A DNA stretch of 64,000 nt from Mesorhizobium loti (GTDB lineage: Bacteria > Pseudomonadota > Alphaproteobacteria > Rhizobiales > Rhizobiaceae). The DNA is taken from the NCBI GenBank assembly GCA_014189435.1, contig CP050293.1:3105001-3169000 (forward strand), in the 5' to 3' direction. A program made the position numbers and the translations under genes. The notes below the pieces were generated by a model that had not been told where the DNA came from, ran no database searches, and saw nothing but the letters and a program-made list of their open reading frames with translations. This document shows, in pieces, positions 1-11,681 of this stretch (position 1 is the stretch's first letter; every line of letters starts with the position of its first letter).

Positions 1-1
1 C

Positions 2-472
2 GGCAAGCCCGTCTTCGCCATTGCCATTTCGCCAGCCAAGATCGTGCGCTTGAAGCCGGTGCTGGGCAATCTGGCCGTCGTCTTCATGAACCGGCGCGAA
101 GCGATCGCACTGGCAGATTTGGACGCTGCGACTTCCCCGCAAGACATCGTCGCCGGGCTCAGACGCGCAGGGCTGAGGAGTGGCGTGGTGACGGCGGGCG
201 GCGGCCCCATGCTGGGCTTCGATGAAGCCGGCGCTTTCTCGATCCTGCCGCCGCCGCCAAGAAAGGTCGCTGACGTCACCGGCGCCGGCGACGCGCTGGC
301 GGGCGCAACGGTCGCTGCCTTGCTGCGCGGCTTGCCGCTGCGGGTGGCCTTGCGCGAAGGCATTGCCGCGGCGACGCTCGCCATCGAAAGCGCCAACGCT
401 GTTCCGGATTTCACCGCGGCGAGCTTCGCGGACGCGCTGGCTCTTGTGCCGGATGCCAGGGAAGTGGCATGA
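2..472 (+). CDS. psuK: PfkB-family sugar kinase, probably pseudouridine kinase (5' truncated by window)
   Basis: The last about 156 residues of a ribokinase-fold kinase are visible; the reading frame is open from base 2, so the start lies before the window. The anionic-hole and catalytic-base motif DVTGAGDALAG is present, with the catalytic Asp in GAGD, followed by the usual C-terminal helices. PfkB kinases phosphorylate sugars or nucleosides with ATP in the cytoplasm. The next gene, 75 bases downstream, is the pseudouridine-5'-phosphate glycosidase, so the natural substrate is inferred to be pseudouridine: kinase then glycosidase releases uracil and ribose 5-phosphate. Without its partner it could only be called a generic PfkB kinase. 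Confidence 0.82.
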   Translation, partial: GKPVFAIAISPAKIVRLKPVLGNLAVVFMNRREAIALADLDAATSPQDIVAGLRRAGLRSGVVTAGGGPMLGFDEAGAFSILPPPPRKVADVTGAGDALAGATVAALLRGLPLRVALREGIAAATLAIESANAVPDFTAASFADALALVPDAREVA

Positions 473-547
473 GACCGGCAAATTCATAGTACCGCAGTGC
501 TGCCGAGCGTCCCGATGGGCGCGCCGCACTCCGGATTGGAGACCCAG

Positions 548-1465
<918 letters not shown>

Positions 1466-1479
1466 GTTTCACGCGGCAA

Positions 1480-1632
1480 AGGCCCCCTCACCCGGATTGC
1501 CAAAACCGAATTGCAAACGGCAATTCGGGGCAATCCGACCTCTCCCCGAGGGGAGAGGAGCTTGCAGCGCCGACATCGACCTCTTCTCCCCTCGGGGAGA
1601 AGGTGGCCGCGAAGCGGCCGGATGAGGGGGCG
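1480..1632. repeat. GC-rich palindromic intergenic repeat
   Basis: The psuG to tfoX-like gap carries two hairpins, CTCTCCCCGAGGGGAGAG and TTCTCCCCTCGGGGAGAA, bracketed by CCCCCTCACCCGG and CCGGATGAGGGGG. Long palindromic elements with CTCCCC/GGGGAG arms recur at 2.69, 54.0, 60.66 and 62.75 kb. It lies at convergent gene ends and may also act as a terminator. Confidence 0.7.
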
Positions 1633-1651
1633 GCCTCGCGCTTGCGGGAAT

Positions 1652-1975
1652 CTACTTCCCCGCCCGCCGCCCGGCCTCATACGCCCGGCGTGCCCACGCC
1701 GTCATCTCGTCGGGATCGTCGAAGGCGCTGTCGGGAATGCTCCAGTAGGGCATAGCGACCAGCTTGCCGTGGCGGGAGCCGGTATAGGTCCATTGGGTGC
1801 AACCGGCGGCCTCGAACTCGGGCGCGCTTTGCTCGTCGGCCTTCAGCATCAATTCGCCACGCAGCACGATGGCGACGATGACACCGTCGAAATAGATGCC
1901 CTTGCCGCCGAACAGTTTGCGGATGCTGACTGGGCCCAAGCCTTCAAAGAGTTCGGCGATGCGTTCATTGTCCAT
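1652..1975 (-). CDS. TfoX N-terminal domain protein
   Basis: A 107-residue cytoplasmic protein. The opening (ELFEGLGPVSIRKLFGGKGIYFDG, here cited as two halves: ELFEGLGPVSIRK and LFGGKGIYFDG) is the hallmark of the TfoX/Sxy N-terminal domain, and the rest (LMLKADEQ, YWSIPDSAFDDPDEM, WARRAYEAGR) follows the family to its end. TfoX/Sxy controls competence in gammaproteobacteria, but short one-domain homologs in alphaproteobacteria have no established role. There is no TfoX C-terminal domain. It is a single gene between two convergent or divergent neighbours; no operon partner is evident. Confidence 0.85.
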   Translation of the reverse strand: MDNERIAELFEGLGPVSIRKLFGGKGIYFDGVIVAIVLRGELMLKADEQSAPEFEAAGCTQWTYTGSRHGKLVAMPYWSIPDSAFDDPDEMTAWARRAYEAGRRAGK

Positions 1976-2067
1976 GCCGCGATCATGTCACCGACATTTG
2001 GCCTTGTCATCGCCGCAACCAAAATCATGCTGACAGGTTGAGAGCCATTCCGTCGGAGTTTTTTACC

Positions 2068-2565
2068 ATGCCACTTTTGCTCAAAGGGTCCTGCCGCTGC
2101 AATGCCGTGCGTTTCGAGGTGGAGAGCCACACGCCTGCGCCATTCATGCTGTGCTATTGTTCGATCTGCCGCAAACAACAGGGCGGGGGCGGTTTTGCCA
2201 TCAATCTCGGCGCCAACAGCGCGACGTTGAACATCAGGGGCAAAAGGAGCCTTGGCGTCTACCGGGCCAGGATCGAGGACGACGAGCATCCGCAGTGCGA
2301 GATCTCGACCGGTGAGCGCAATTTTTGTCGCAAATGCGGGTCGGCACTGTGGCTCTACGACCCGACCTGGCCGGAGTTGGTGCATCCCTTCGCTTCGGCG
2401 ATCGACAACGACCTGCCCATACCGCCGAGCCGGGTGCACCTGATGCTGAAATACAAGGCGAACTGGGTCGAACCGGTCGTTGGCAAGCACGACAAGGTCT
2501 TCGACGTCTATCCCGAGGAATCGATCGCCGACTGGCACAAGCGGACGGGCATGTGGGTGGATTAG
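2068..2565 (+). CDS. GFA-family (CENP-V/GFA) zinc-binding protein
   Basis: A 165-residue protein with the GFA zinc-site cysteines: CRCNA near residue 9, CYCSICR near residue 30 and CRKCGS near residue 89. The fold is shared with glutathione-dependent formaldehyde-activating enzyme, but most members have no proven reaction, so an enzymatic role is not claimed. The ATG at 2068 is chosen over 2038 because CGGAG stands about ten bases ahead and the protein then begins at the family's normal position. It is divergent from the TfoX-like gene, leaving a short shared promoter region. Confidence 0.85.
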   Translation: MPLLLKGSCRCNAVRFEVESHTPAPFMLCYCSICRKQQGGGGFAINLGANSATLNIRGKRSLGVYRARIEDDEHPQCEISTGERNFCRKCGSALWLYDPTWPELVHPFASAIDNDLPIPPSRVHLMLKYKANWVEPVVGKHDKVFDVYPEESIADWHKRTGMWVD

Positions 2566-2930
2566 CGTTCTTCGCCCCGTTCTACGCTACGGCATGCGCA
2601 CATTTCCAAGCAGTTGGTCTTTGGCGATAGCGTGCATGGCAGCTTGGCGCATGCATTGTCTTATGCTGCGCTGGTCGACCCCCGCTCCGTCTCGGCTTCG
2701 CCGAGCCACCTCTCCCCCGATCGACGGGGTAGAGGAAAGGCGCCAAGCTTTTTGCCGTCAACGCTCCTCCCGCAACGCTCCCTTCCTTTCCCTCCGGAGG
2801 GGGAAGGTGGCGCTGCGAAGCAGCGACGGATTGGGGGAACCACGTGGCAATCAAGCCTCGGCCCGATCAGTCACGCCTGTCACAGAAGATGTGGGCATAA
2901 TGCAGCCGTTCTACTAGGCGAAGGAAAAAC
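2566..2930. repeat. gene-free gap holding a palindromic repeat element
   Basis: No plausible gene is visible in this 365-base gap. From about 2691 to 2843 it carries a second example of the GC-rich repeat: CCGAGCCACCTCTCCCCC, a loop region, CCCTCCGGAGGGGGAAGG and CTGCGAAGCAGCGACGGATTG. The remaining bases show nothing recognisable. It separates the convergent GFA gene and sufA. Confidence 0.6.
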
Positions 2931-3311
2931 TCAGGCCGAGGCGCGTGCCTCGGCCAGCGCCTTCAGGTCGGCTGGCTTCAGTTCGACGGATTCGCCGCAG
3001 CCACAGGCCGAGCTCTGGTTCGGATTGTGGAAGGTGAAGCCGGTGCGCAGCGTCGTCTGCTCGAAATCCATCTCGGTGCCGAACAGGAACAGGGCAGCCT
3101 CAGGCGCCACATAGACGTGTGCGCCGTCGCGCTCGATATGGTCGTCCTTGGTGTTGGGTTCGGTCACCAGATCGACTGTGTATTCCATGCCGGCGCAGCC
3201 GCCCTTCTTGATGCCGAGGCGAATGCCGTGCGCGTTGTCGCGGGTGGCGACGATCTCGCGCACCCGGTCGGCGGCCTTTTCGGTCATCGTGATGACGGCA
3301 AAGCGTCCCAT
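2931..3311 (-). CDS. sufA: iron-sulfur cluster assembly scaffold SufA (HesB/IscA family)
   Basis: A 126-residue A-type carrier that receives Fe-S clusters and passes them to target proteins. The three conserved cysteines are seen: the first in KKGGCAGMEY and the last two in ACGCGES near the C-terminus. The start at 3311 is chosen over 3341 because GGAAGGAAAAAG directly precedes that ATG. It is the last gene of the seven-gene suf operon read on the minus strand, about 100 bases after sufT. Confidence 0.92.
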   Translation of the reverse strand: MGRFAVITMTEKAADRVREIVATRDNAHGIRLGIKKGGCAGMEYTVDLVTEPNTKDDHIERDGAHVYVAPEAALFLFGTEMDFEQTTLRTGFTFHNPNQSSACGCGESVELKPADLKALAEARASA

Positions 3312-3411
3312 TCTTTTTCCTTCCATTCCGTGCAGGTTCAAGGCCTGCCGAATGATTCCTCACCTAAAATGGTGAAGTTTTACCCCCGGCGCAAGTATGC
3401 CAGGCCCAACG

Positions 3412-3804
3412 CTAGTACCAGCCCACCGCGACCTGCGCCTCTTCCGACATGCGGTCGGCCGACCAGGGCGGGTCGAAGGTCATGTTGACCTCGACACCGG
3501 AAACGCCTTCGACGGCGCCGACGGCATTTTCGACCCAGCCCGGCATTTCGCCGGCGACAGGGCAGCCGGGCGCGGTCAGCGTCATGTCGATCTTGACCGA
3601 GCGATTGTCCTCGATGTCGATCTTGTAGATCAGGCCAAGCTCGTAGATATCGGCCGGGATTTCCGGATCGTAGACGGTCTTCAGCGCCGAGACGATGTCG
3701 TCGGTCAGCCGCGCCAGTTCGTCGGCTGGAATGGCCGATCCTGAAACCAGCGCATTGGGCGCGGTTTCCGGAGTGGTCTCGGCAGCGATGCTTGCATCAT
3801 CCAT
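3412..3804 (-). CDS. sufT: SUF-system assembly protein SufT (MIP18/DUF59 family)
   Basis: A 130-residue MIP18-like protein. The DUF59 core is present: TVYDPEIPADIYELGLIY, then TAPGCPVAGEMP with the conserved Cys, and the C-terminal FDPPWS and MSEEA blocks. SufT proteins help Fe-S cluster maturation. The gene lies between sufS and sufA. The ATG at 3804 is preferred over the GTG at 3813 for its upstream GGTG, but the choice is not certain. Confidence 0.9.
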   Translation of the reverse strand: MDDASIAAETTPETAPNALVSGSAIPADELARLTDDIVSALKTVYDPEIPADIYELGLIYKIDIEDNRSVKIDMTLTAPGCPVAGEMPGWVENAVGAVEGVSGVEVNMTFDPPWSADRMSEEAQVAVGWY

Positions 3805-3825
3805 GGTCGTCACCCAAAAAAATCG

Positions 3826-5070
3826 TCATCCGAAGAATTTGCGCGCTTTTTCAAGCGCCTCGGCCAAAGCGTCGACTTCGGCCCTGGTATTATACATGCC
3901 GAACGATGCCCTGCATGTGGAGGTTACGCCGAAGCGTTTCAACAGCGGTTGGGCGCAATGCGTGCCCGCGCGGACCGCAACGCCCTGCCTGTCTATCACC
4001 ATCGACACGTCGTGCGCATGAATGCCTTGCAGCTCGAACGAGATGATGGCGCCCTTGCCAGGCGCATCGCCGAAGATGCGCAGCGAGTTGATGGCGCGCA
4101 GCCGCTCATGCGCGTAGTTCTTCAGATCTTCCTCGTGGGCTGCAATGCGCTCGCGGCCAACCGATTCCATATAGTCCAATGCCGCGCCAAGCCCGATCGC
4201 CTGCACGATCGGCGGCGTGCCGGCCTCGAAGCGGTGCGGCGGCTCGTTGTAGGTGACGATGTCTTCCGTCACCTCCTCGATCATCTCGCCGCCGCCCATG
4301 AAGGGGCGCATGCCCTGGAGAATGTCCTTCTTGCCGTAGAGCACGCCGATGCCCGACGGGCCGTAAACCTTGTGGCCGGTGAAAACGAAGAAGTCGCAGT
4401 CGAGATCCTGCACATCGATCGGCATATGAACGGCGCTCTGGCTGCCGTCGACGAGTACGGGAATTCCACGCGCATGCGCAATGCGCACGATCTCCTTGAT
4501 CGGCGTCACCGTGCCCAGCGCATTCGACATCTGCGTGATGGCGACCAGTTTCGTGCGGTCGGTCAGCCGCTTCTCGAACTCCTCGATGTGGAAGACGCCG
4601 AGATCGTCGACCGGCACCCAGACCAGTTTCGCGCCCTGCCGCTCGCGGATGAAATGCCAGGGAACGATGTTGGAGTGGTGCTCCATGATCGACAGTACGA
4701 TCTCGTCGCCCTCGCCGATGTTGGGCATGCCATAGCCATAGGCGACCGTGTTGATGGCCGAAGTCGTGTTCGAGGTGAAGATGATGTTGTCGGTGCTGGG
4801 TGCGTTCAGGAAGCGGCGCACCGTCTCGCGCGCCTTTTCGTAAGCGTCGGTCGCGGCGTTGGAGAGGAAATGCAGGCCGCGATGGACGTTGGCATATTCC
4901 TGGGAATAGGCGTGCTGGATGGTGTCGAGCACCACCTGCGGCTTCTGAGCCGAGGCGCCATTGTCGAGATAGACCAGTGGCTTGCCATAGACTTCCCGCG
5001 ACAGGATCGGGAAATCGCGGCGGATCGCCTCGACGTCGTAGAAATCTCCGATCTTGCCCGGTGCGTTCAT
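3826..5070 (-). CDS. sufS: cysteine desulfurase SufS
   Basis: A 414-residue PLP enzyme (class-V aminotransferase fold) that takes sulfur from cysteine for Fe-S cluster building. The PLP lysine is in FTGHKVYGPSGIG, and the active-site cysteine is in VRAGTHCAQPLL. The N-terminal IRRDFPIL and YLDNGASAQKP blocks are typical of SufS (group II). The start at 5070 follows the sufD stop codon by only a few bases, with GGGTGAT as ribosome site, so translation is probably coupled. Confidence 0.95.
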   Translation of the reverse strand: MNAPGKIGDFYDVEAIRRDFPILSREVYGKPLVYLDNGASAQKPQVVLDTIQHAYSQEYANVHRGLHFLSNAATDAYEKARETVRRFLNAPSTDNIIFTSNTTSAINTVAYGYGMPNIGEGDEIVLSIMEHHSNIVPWHFIRERQGAKLVWVPVDDLGVFHIEEFEKRLTDRTKLVAITQMSNALGTVTPIKEIVRIAHARGIPVLVDGSQSAVHMPIDVQDLDCDFFVFTGHKVYGPSGIGVLYGKKDILQGMRPFMGGGEMIEEVTEDIVTYNEPPHRFEAGTPPIVQAIGLGAALDYMESVGRERIAAHEEDLKNYAHERLRAINSLRIFGDAPGKGAIISFELQGIHAHDVSMVIDRQGVAVRAGTHCAQPLLKRFGVTSTCRASFGMYNTRAEVDALAEALEKARKFFG

Positions 5071-5074
5071 CAGA

Positions 5075-6343
5075 TCACCCGTGTGCCACAAACCAGTCGT
5101 CGAGCCGCGCTTCCAGCGCCTCGACGATCATCTCGTCGTCCAGTTCCTCGATCACCTCGGCAACGAAGGCTTTTACGAGGAGCCCCCGCGCGGTCTTCTC
5201 GTCGACGCCGCGCGCCATCAGGTAGAATAGATGGTCGTGGTCGATTTCAGTGACCGTGGCGCCGTGGCCGCAAACCACGTCGTCGGCGAAGATTTCCAGT
5301 TCCGGCTTGGTCGAGAATTCGCCGTCGTCCGACAAAAGCAGCGTGTTGCAGGCCATCTTGGCGTTGGTCTTCTGCGCATATTGATGGACGTTGATGCGGC
5401 CCTGGAAAACGCCGCGCGCCTTGCCTGTCACCACGTTGCGGATGACTTCCGTCGAGGTCGTGTGCGGCACGGCATGGTCGAGCACCATGGTCACGTCGGT
5501 GTGGGTGTCGCCGGCGAGCAGGTTGATGCCGCGCAGTTTGAAGTCTGCGCCTTCGCCGGTCGTCCTGATCACGATCTCCTGGCGGACGAGCTTGCCGCCG
5601 GCATTCATGAAGAACACGGTCAGCTTCGAATTCTTGCCGAGATGCGCCTTGAACTGCGCCAGATGCGTCGCCGTTTCCGGCTGTTCCTGGACGATCAGCC
5701 ACGTCACCTCAGCGCCCTCGCCCAGCACCAGCTGGCTGACCGAGCTGACCAGAGCCGCCCCGTCACCTGTCTGACGCTCGACGATAACGGCCTTGGCGCC
5801 AGCGCCGACACGCACTGGCAGGCGCACATGGGTCTGGCCACCAGCCTGCAGGTTCTGCAGTTCGATCGGCTTTTCCAGCTCGGCGCCATCGGCGATATCG
5901 ACAAAGTAACCGTCGGCAACGAAAGCCGTGTTCAGCGCGCCGATGGCGTCGTCGCTGCCGTAGGGATCAAGCCCAGGTGCTGCGCTGCCGTCCGTCAGCT
6001 TTTCCGACAGGCGCTGGAAGGTGACGCCTTCGAGGACCGGCACCTTCGCATCGGACTTGCCGTTCAGGGTCGACACCACGGCGGAGCCGCCGACGATCGG
6101 CGCAATGGCTTTGGCCATGGCGGCCGGATCGAAGTCCGGCACCGCATTCAACAGCCGGCGGAGGTCGGTGTAGTGCCAGGATTCGACACGCCGCGTCGGC
6201 AGGCCGTGCTTGATCGCCTCGATGGCATCATCGCGTTTCAGCATCACCGCGCCGTCGCCCGGCAGCAGCGACAGCCGGTCGCCGAACGCGTCGATCAACG
6301 CAGTTTCGGCCGGTGTCCGCTGCGGTTGTGTGTGCATGTTCAT
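5075..6343 (-). CDS. sufD: Fe-S cluster assembly protein SufD
   Basis: A 422-residue beta-helix protein that forms the SufBC2D scaffold. The C-terminal SufBD domain is clear: RGVFQGRINVHQYAQKTNA, CNTLLLSDD and the CGHGATVTEIDHDHLFYL stretch with the His and Cys region used in cluster assembly. The ATG at 6343 is preferred over 6361 because AGAGG precedes it. The sufC stop lies about 20 bases upstream, within one transcript. Confidence 0.94.
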   Translation of the reverse strand: MNMHTQPQRTPAETALIDAFGDRLSLLPGDGAVMLKRDDAIEAIKHGLPTRRVESWHYTDLRRLLNAVPDFDPAAMAKAIAPIVGGSAVVSTLNGKSDAKVPVLEGVTFQRLSEKLTDGSAAPGLDPYGSDDAIGALNTAFVADGYFVDIADGAELEKPIELQNLQAGGQTHVRLPVRVGAGAKAVIVERQTGDGAALVSSVSQLVLGEGAEVTWLIVQEQPETATHLAQFKAHLGKNSKLTVFFMNAGGKLVRQEIVIRTTGEGADFKLRGINLLAGDTHTDVTMVLDHAVPHTTSTEVIRNVVTGKARGVFQGRINVHQYAQKTNAKMACNTLLLSDDGEFSTKPELEIFADDVVCGHGATVTEIDHDHLFYLMARGVDEKTARGLLVKAFVAEVIEELDDEMIVEALEARLDDWFVAHG

Positions 6344-6362
6344 CGGTATTACCTCTGGCATC

Positions 6363-7118
6363 TCACGCGGCTTCGCCGATCACGCCGGCGTAGCCATTGG
6401 CCTCGAGGTCGAGCGCCAGCGACTTGTCGCCCGACTTGATGACCTGGCCCTTGTAGAGCACGTGCACGGTATCCGGCACGATGTGTTCGAGCAGGCGTTG
6501 GTAGTGAGTGATGACCAGGAACGCGCGGTCGGGCGCACGCAGCGCGTTGACGCCATCGGACACGATCTTCAGCGCATCGATGTCGAGGCCGGAATCGGTC
6601 TCGTCGAGCACGCAGAGTTTGGGCTCCAAAAGCTTCATCTGCAGGATCTCGGCGCGCTTCTTCTCGCCGCCGGAGAAGCCGACATTGAGCGGCCGCTTCA
6701 GCATTGCCATGTCCATGCTGAGCGAGGCAGCGGCTTCCTTCACGCGCTTGAGGAATTCCGGGATTTTCAGCGGCTCCTCGCCACGCGCCTTGCGCTGCTC
6801 GTTCATCGCCACTTTCAGGAATTCCATCGTCGCCACGCCCGGTATCTCCATCGGGTACTGGAAGGCGAGGAAGATGCCTGACGTTGCGCGCTCGGCCGGA
6901 TCCATTTCGAGGATCGACTGGCCGTTGTAGAGGATGTCGCCCTCGGTGACTTCATAGTCCTCGCGGCCGGCGAGGATGTAGGACAGCGTCGATTTGCCCG
7001 AGCCGTTCGGCCCCATGATCGCGGCGACCTCGCCGGCTTTCACCGTCAGGTTCAAGCCGCGGATGATTTCGGTGCCGTCATCGACGATGCGGGCGTGCAG
7101 GTTTCTGATTTCAAGCAT
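6363..7118 (-). CDS. sufC: Fe-S assembly ATPase SufC
   Basis: A 251-residue ABC-type ATPase of the SufBC2D complex. Walker A is GPNGSGKST near residue 36, the signature is FSGGEKKRAEIL, and Walker B runs into CVLDETDSGLD. There are no membrane segments, in line with a soluble SufC rather than a transporter subunit. It sits between sufB and sufD as in most suf operons. Confidence 0.96.
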   Translation of the reverse strand: MLEIRNLHARIVDDGTEIIRGLNLTVKAGEVAAIMGPNGSGKSTLSYILAGREDYEVTEGDILYNGQSILEMDPAERATSGIFLAFQYPMEIPGVATMEFLKVAMNEQRKARGEEPLKIPEFLKRVKEAAASLSMDMAMLKRPLNVGFSGGEKKRAEILQMKLLEPKLCVLDETDSGLDIDALKIVSDGVNALRAPDRAFLVITHYQRLLEHIVPDTVHVLYKGQVIKSGDKSLALDLEANGYAGVIGEAA

Positions 7119-7145
7119 TCTTTTGTTTCCTGAATATTTGCCCGG

Positions 7146-8663
<1,518 letters not shown>

Positions 8664-8848
8664 ATGCGTTCTCCATCCACGCCGGGGTCAAGGCCCGACA
8701 GTTTTCAAACTATGGCACCGCCAAATGAACGCCGAAGAGCGCTCGCGGCAGCGTAAGTTCCATATAGTGCGTCCCGACCGGAAATTCACCCGGCCAACAT
8801 GAAACGCACGGCTCTACCAGGCCCAAGGGCCCAAAATTGTCCAACCGC

Positions 8849-10012
8849 TTACGCGGCTTTTTCTCTGTCCGCCCGACGCGCGGCGATTCCCGTCAGCGCA
8901 ACGCGAAACAACTCGATGTCTTCCGCGCCGGTCGCCGGTCCGATCGACACCCGCAAGGCGCCAAGACTGTCACCGTAGCCCATGGCTTTCAGCACATGGC
9001 TTGGCCCGACCTTGCCCGACGAACAGGCGGAGCCGGCCGACAGCGCCACACCGGCCAGATCGAAGGCGATCTGCGCGGTTTCGGCTTTGACGCCCGCAAT
9101 AGCGAAGAATGTCGTGTTGGCAAGCCTTGGCGCGCCGGTTCCAAAGATTTCCGCGTCCGGCACCAGCGTTTTCACGATGGCCTCGATCTCATCGCGCCGC
9201 TGGCGCACCGCATCCATTGCCTGCAGTCCGGCAAGCGCCTCGCGTGCGGCGGCGCCAAAACCGGCAATGGCGGCCAGGTTTTCGGTTCCGCCGCGATGGC
9301 CCTTTTCCTGGCCACCGCCATTGATCAGCGGCTTCGGCATCATCAGGTCGGAAGCGGCGACGATGGCGCCGACGCCCTTGGGGCCGCCGATCTTGTGCGA
9401 GGACAGAATCAGATAATCGGCGTAACCCGCTGACAGATCGATCGAAACGCGGCCAGCGGCCTGGACCGCGTCGACGACAAGGATGCCGCCCGCAGCCTTG
9501 ACAATCCCGGCGATGCGATCGATCGGCTGAATGACACCGGTCTCGTTGTTGGCGGCATGGATGGCGACCAGCGGCAGGCCATCGGCCTTGTCATGGCGGC
9601 CGAGCGCCGCGGCCAGGGCGCCGAGATCGGCAATGCCGTTGGCATCGACGCCGATCCGCGTCACCTGTGCTGCCGGAAAGCGTCCGCCGTTCAGCAGGCA
9701 GGGGTGGTCTGCCTCGGACACGTAGAGCCGGCTCATGCGCACAGTGCCGCGCCCCATCTGCCAGTCGGGCGCAAGCAGCGTCGAGGCGGCTTCCGTCGCG
9801 CCGGAGGTGAAAACGACATGCTCCGATTTGGCGTTGACCAGTGTCGCGACGTCACGCCTGGCGGTCTCGATCAGGCGGCGTGCGGCGCGCCCTTCGGCGT
9901 GGACCGATGACGGGTTGGCGGCGACATCAAGCGCCGCGACCATAGCCTCGCGGGCCGCGGCAAGCAGCGGCGCACTGGCATTATAGTCGAGATAGGCGCG
10001 TATTGCGGCCAT
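8849..10012 (-). CDS. cysteine desulfurase, NifS/IscS-like (first gene of the suf operon)
   Basis: A 387-residue PLP enzyme distinct from SufS: YLDYNASAPL at the N-terminus, the PLP lysine in LSSHKIGGPKGVGAI, and the group-I active-site cysteine in SAGSACSSGKVGPSHVL. It starts the operon, so the locus encodes two desulfurases; in Agrobacterium-type suf operons this position is named sufS2. The ATG at 10012 is chosen because it gives the usual N-terminus; GGACGAAA lies just before it. An ICE-like inverted repeat lies about 130 bases upstream, suggesting iron control by Irr. Confidence 0.92.
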   Translation of the reverse strand: MAAIRAYLDYNASAPLLAAAREAMVAALDVAANPSSVHAEGRAARRLIETARRDVATLVNAKSEHVVFTSGATEAASTLLAPDWQMGRGTVRMSRLYVSEADHPCLLNGGRFPAAQVTRIGVDANGIADLGALAAALGRHDKADGLPLVAIHAANNETGVIQPIDRIAGIVKAAGGILVVDAVQAAGRVSIDLSAGYADYLILSSHKIGGPKGVGAIVAASDLMMPKPLINGGGQEKGHRGGTENLAAIAGFGAAAREALAGLQAMDAVRQRRDEIEAIVKTLVPDAEIFGTGAPRLANTTFFAIAGVKAETAQIAFDLAGVALSAGSACSSGKVGPSHVLKAMGYGDSLGALRVSIGPATGAEDIELFRVALTGIAARRADREKAA

Positions 10013-10142
10013 TTTCGTCCAGTTGGTCCTGCTAGAAGCCATTCCGCTGTCGTATCGCGTTATTTCCTTGAAATTCCAAGGCGAGCCGTCCTATTTACGC
10101 GGCTTGCGGCGCGGGTGGCCGGGCTCGATGTCTTGCCACTCA

Positions 10143-10161
10143 GTTTTGAACAATTCTAAAC
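10143..10161. promoter_or_regulatory. ICE/Irr-box-like inverted repeat
   Basis: GTTTTGAA CAA TTCTAAAC is an inverted repeat with one mismatch and matches the style of the rhizobial iron control element (TTTAGAA-type arms) bound by Irr. It lies in the divergent gap between the suf operon and the alpha/beta hydrolase gene and could control either. The assignment is by pattern only. Confidence 0.55.
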
Positions 10162-10250
10162 TAGCTTCTAAGAAGACGCTCGCCCTGCGTCAAGGCCAGA
10201 GGAAGACACGTTCCGGGCGCCGCGCATTCGTATACCAAGTGGAGTATTTC

Positions 10251-10925
10251 ATGCCTGAGGTCATTTTCACCGGTCCTGCCGGCCGCCTGGAGGGACGTTA
10301 CCAGCCTTCCAAGGAAAAGAGCGCGCCGATTGCCATCGTCCTGCACCCGCACCCCCAGTTCGGCGGCACGATGAACAACAAGATCGTCTACGACCTCTTC
10401 TATATGTTCCAGAAGCGGGATTTCACCACGCTTCGCTTCAATTTCCGCGGCATCGGCCGCAGCCAGGGCGAGTTCGACCACGGCACCGGCGAACTGTCGG
10501 ATGCCGCCGCAGCGCTGGATTGGGTGCAGTCGCTGCACCCGGATTCCAAGAGCTGCTGGGTTGCCGGCTATTCCTTCGGCTCGTGGATCGGCATGCAGCT
10601 TCTGATGCGTCGTCCCGAGATCGAGGGCTTCATCTCGATCGCGCCGCAGCCCAACACCTATGATTTCTCGTTCCTGGCGCCCTGTCCGTCCTCGGGCCTG
10701 ATCATCCATGGCGACGCCGACAAGGTGGCGCCGCCGAAGGATGTGCAGGGGCTGGTCGACAAGCTGCACACGCAAAAGGGCATCACCATCACGCAGAAGA
10801 CCTTGCCCGGCGCCAACCATTTCTTCTCCAATGACGCCGACCTGCTGCTTGAGGAATGCGCTGACTATCTCGACCGCCGGCTGGCCGGTGAATTGTCGGA
10901 TCCGCGCCCGAAGCGGTTGAGATAG
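10251..10925 (+). CDS. alpha/beta hydrolase
   Basis: A 224-residue single-domain hydrolase of the KANL3/dienelactone-hydrolase-like type. The opening HPHPQFGGTMNNKIV, the RFNFRGIGRSQGEFD block, the nucleophile elbow GYSFGS with its Ser, the LIIHGDADKVAPP acidic block and the GANHFF histidine are all present, so the catalytic triad looks complete. No signal peptide is present. The start at 10251 has GGAG ten bases upstream; a long in-frame extension to 10023 is rejected. Substrate unknown. Confidence 0.88.
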   Translation: MPEVIFTGPAGRLEGRYQPSKEKSAPIAIVLHPHPQFGGTMNNKIVYDLFYMFQKRDFTTLRFNFRGIGRSQGEFDHGTGELSDAAAALDWVQSLHPDSKSCWVAGYSFGSWIGMQLLMRRPEIEGFISIAPQPNTYDFSFLAPCPSSGLIIHGDADKVAPPKDVQGLVDKLHTQKGITITQKTLPGANHFFSNDADLLLEECADYLDRRLAGELSDPRPKRLR

Positions 10926-10946
10926 CCAAAGGAAGAAGCGGCGGCG

Positions 10947-11597
10947 ATGTACGAGCCTCCTCATTTCAGGGAAACGCGGCCGGAGATCCTGCACGGGTTG
11001 ATCCGGACGCATCCGCTGGGCCTGTTGATTTCCAACGGGCCCGAGGGGCCGGTCGCCAACGCCATCCCGTTCCTGCTCGACGCCGAAATTGGGCCGAACG
11101 GCAGGCTGCGCGCGCATCTGGCGCGGGCCAACCCGCAATGGCGCCTGCTGGCCGACAATCCGGCTTCACCCGTGCTGATCGTCTTCCAGGGCAGCGACGC
11201 CTATGTGACGCCATCCTGGTACGAGACCAAGCGCGAGACCGGCAAGGTGGTGCCTACCTGGAATTATGCCATCGTGCAGGTTCGCGGCACCGTGAAGGTG
11301 ATGGATGACCAGGACTGGCTGGCGCAGCAGATCGCCGATCTGACCGTGTCCCAGGAAGGCGCTCGCGCGACGCCCTGGGCGGTGACCGATGCGCCGGCGC
11401 CCTTCATCCAGTCGCAGATCAAGGGCATTATCGGGCTGGAAATCGAGATCAGCGAAATCCACGGCAAGTGGAAGGTCAGCCAGAACCGGCCTGTGGCCGA
11501 TCGCGTCGGCGTTGCGCAGGGGCTCGAAAGCGAGCAGCACTCGTCGCCCGACATGGCCGGCCTGGTCAGATCCTATGGCGGTCTGGACGGCGTCTAG
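10947..11597 (+). CDS. PaiB-like FMN-binding negative transcriptional regulator
   Basis: A 216-residue protein that begins MYEPPHFRET, the standard PaiB opening, and has the family blocks HPLGLLIS, LRAHLARANPQW, FQGSDAYVTPSWYETK and VPTWNYAIVQVRG. Bacillus PaiB is a flavin-reductase-fold protein linked to sporulation and protease control; in alphaproteobacteria the role is unproven. It follows the hydrolase gene by 21 bases and probably shares its transcript. Confidence 0.9.
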   Translation: MYEPPHFRETRPEILHGLIRTHPLGLLISNGPEGPVANAIPFLLDAEIGPNGRLRAHLARANPQWRLLADNPASPVLIVFQGSDAYVTPSWYETKRETGKVVPTWNYAIVQVRGTVKVMDDQDWLAQQIADLTVSQEGARATPWAVTDAPAPFIQSQIKGIIGLEIEISEIHGKWKVSQNRPVADRVGVAQGLESEQHSSPDMAGLVRSYGGLDGV

Positions 11598-11681
11598 CAA
11601 TGTCCCTGTAGCAAGGCTTCAGGGACATGCGCCGCACAGTGCACTATGCTATTCTCCTGCAAGGCACAGTCGGGGGCAGGC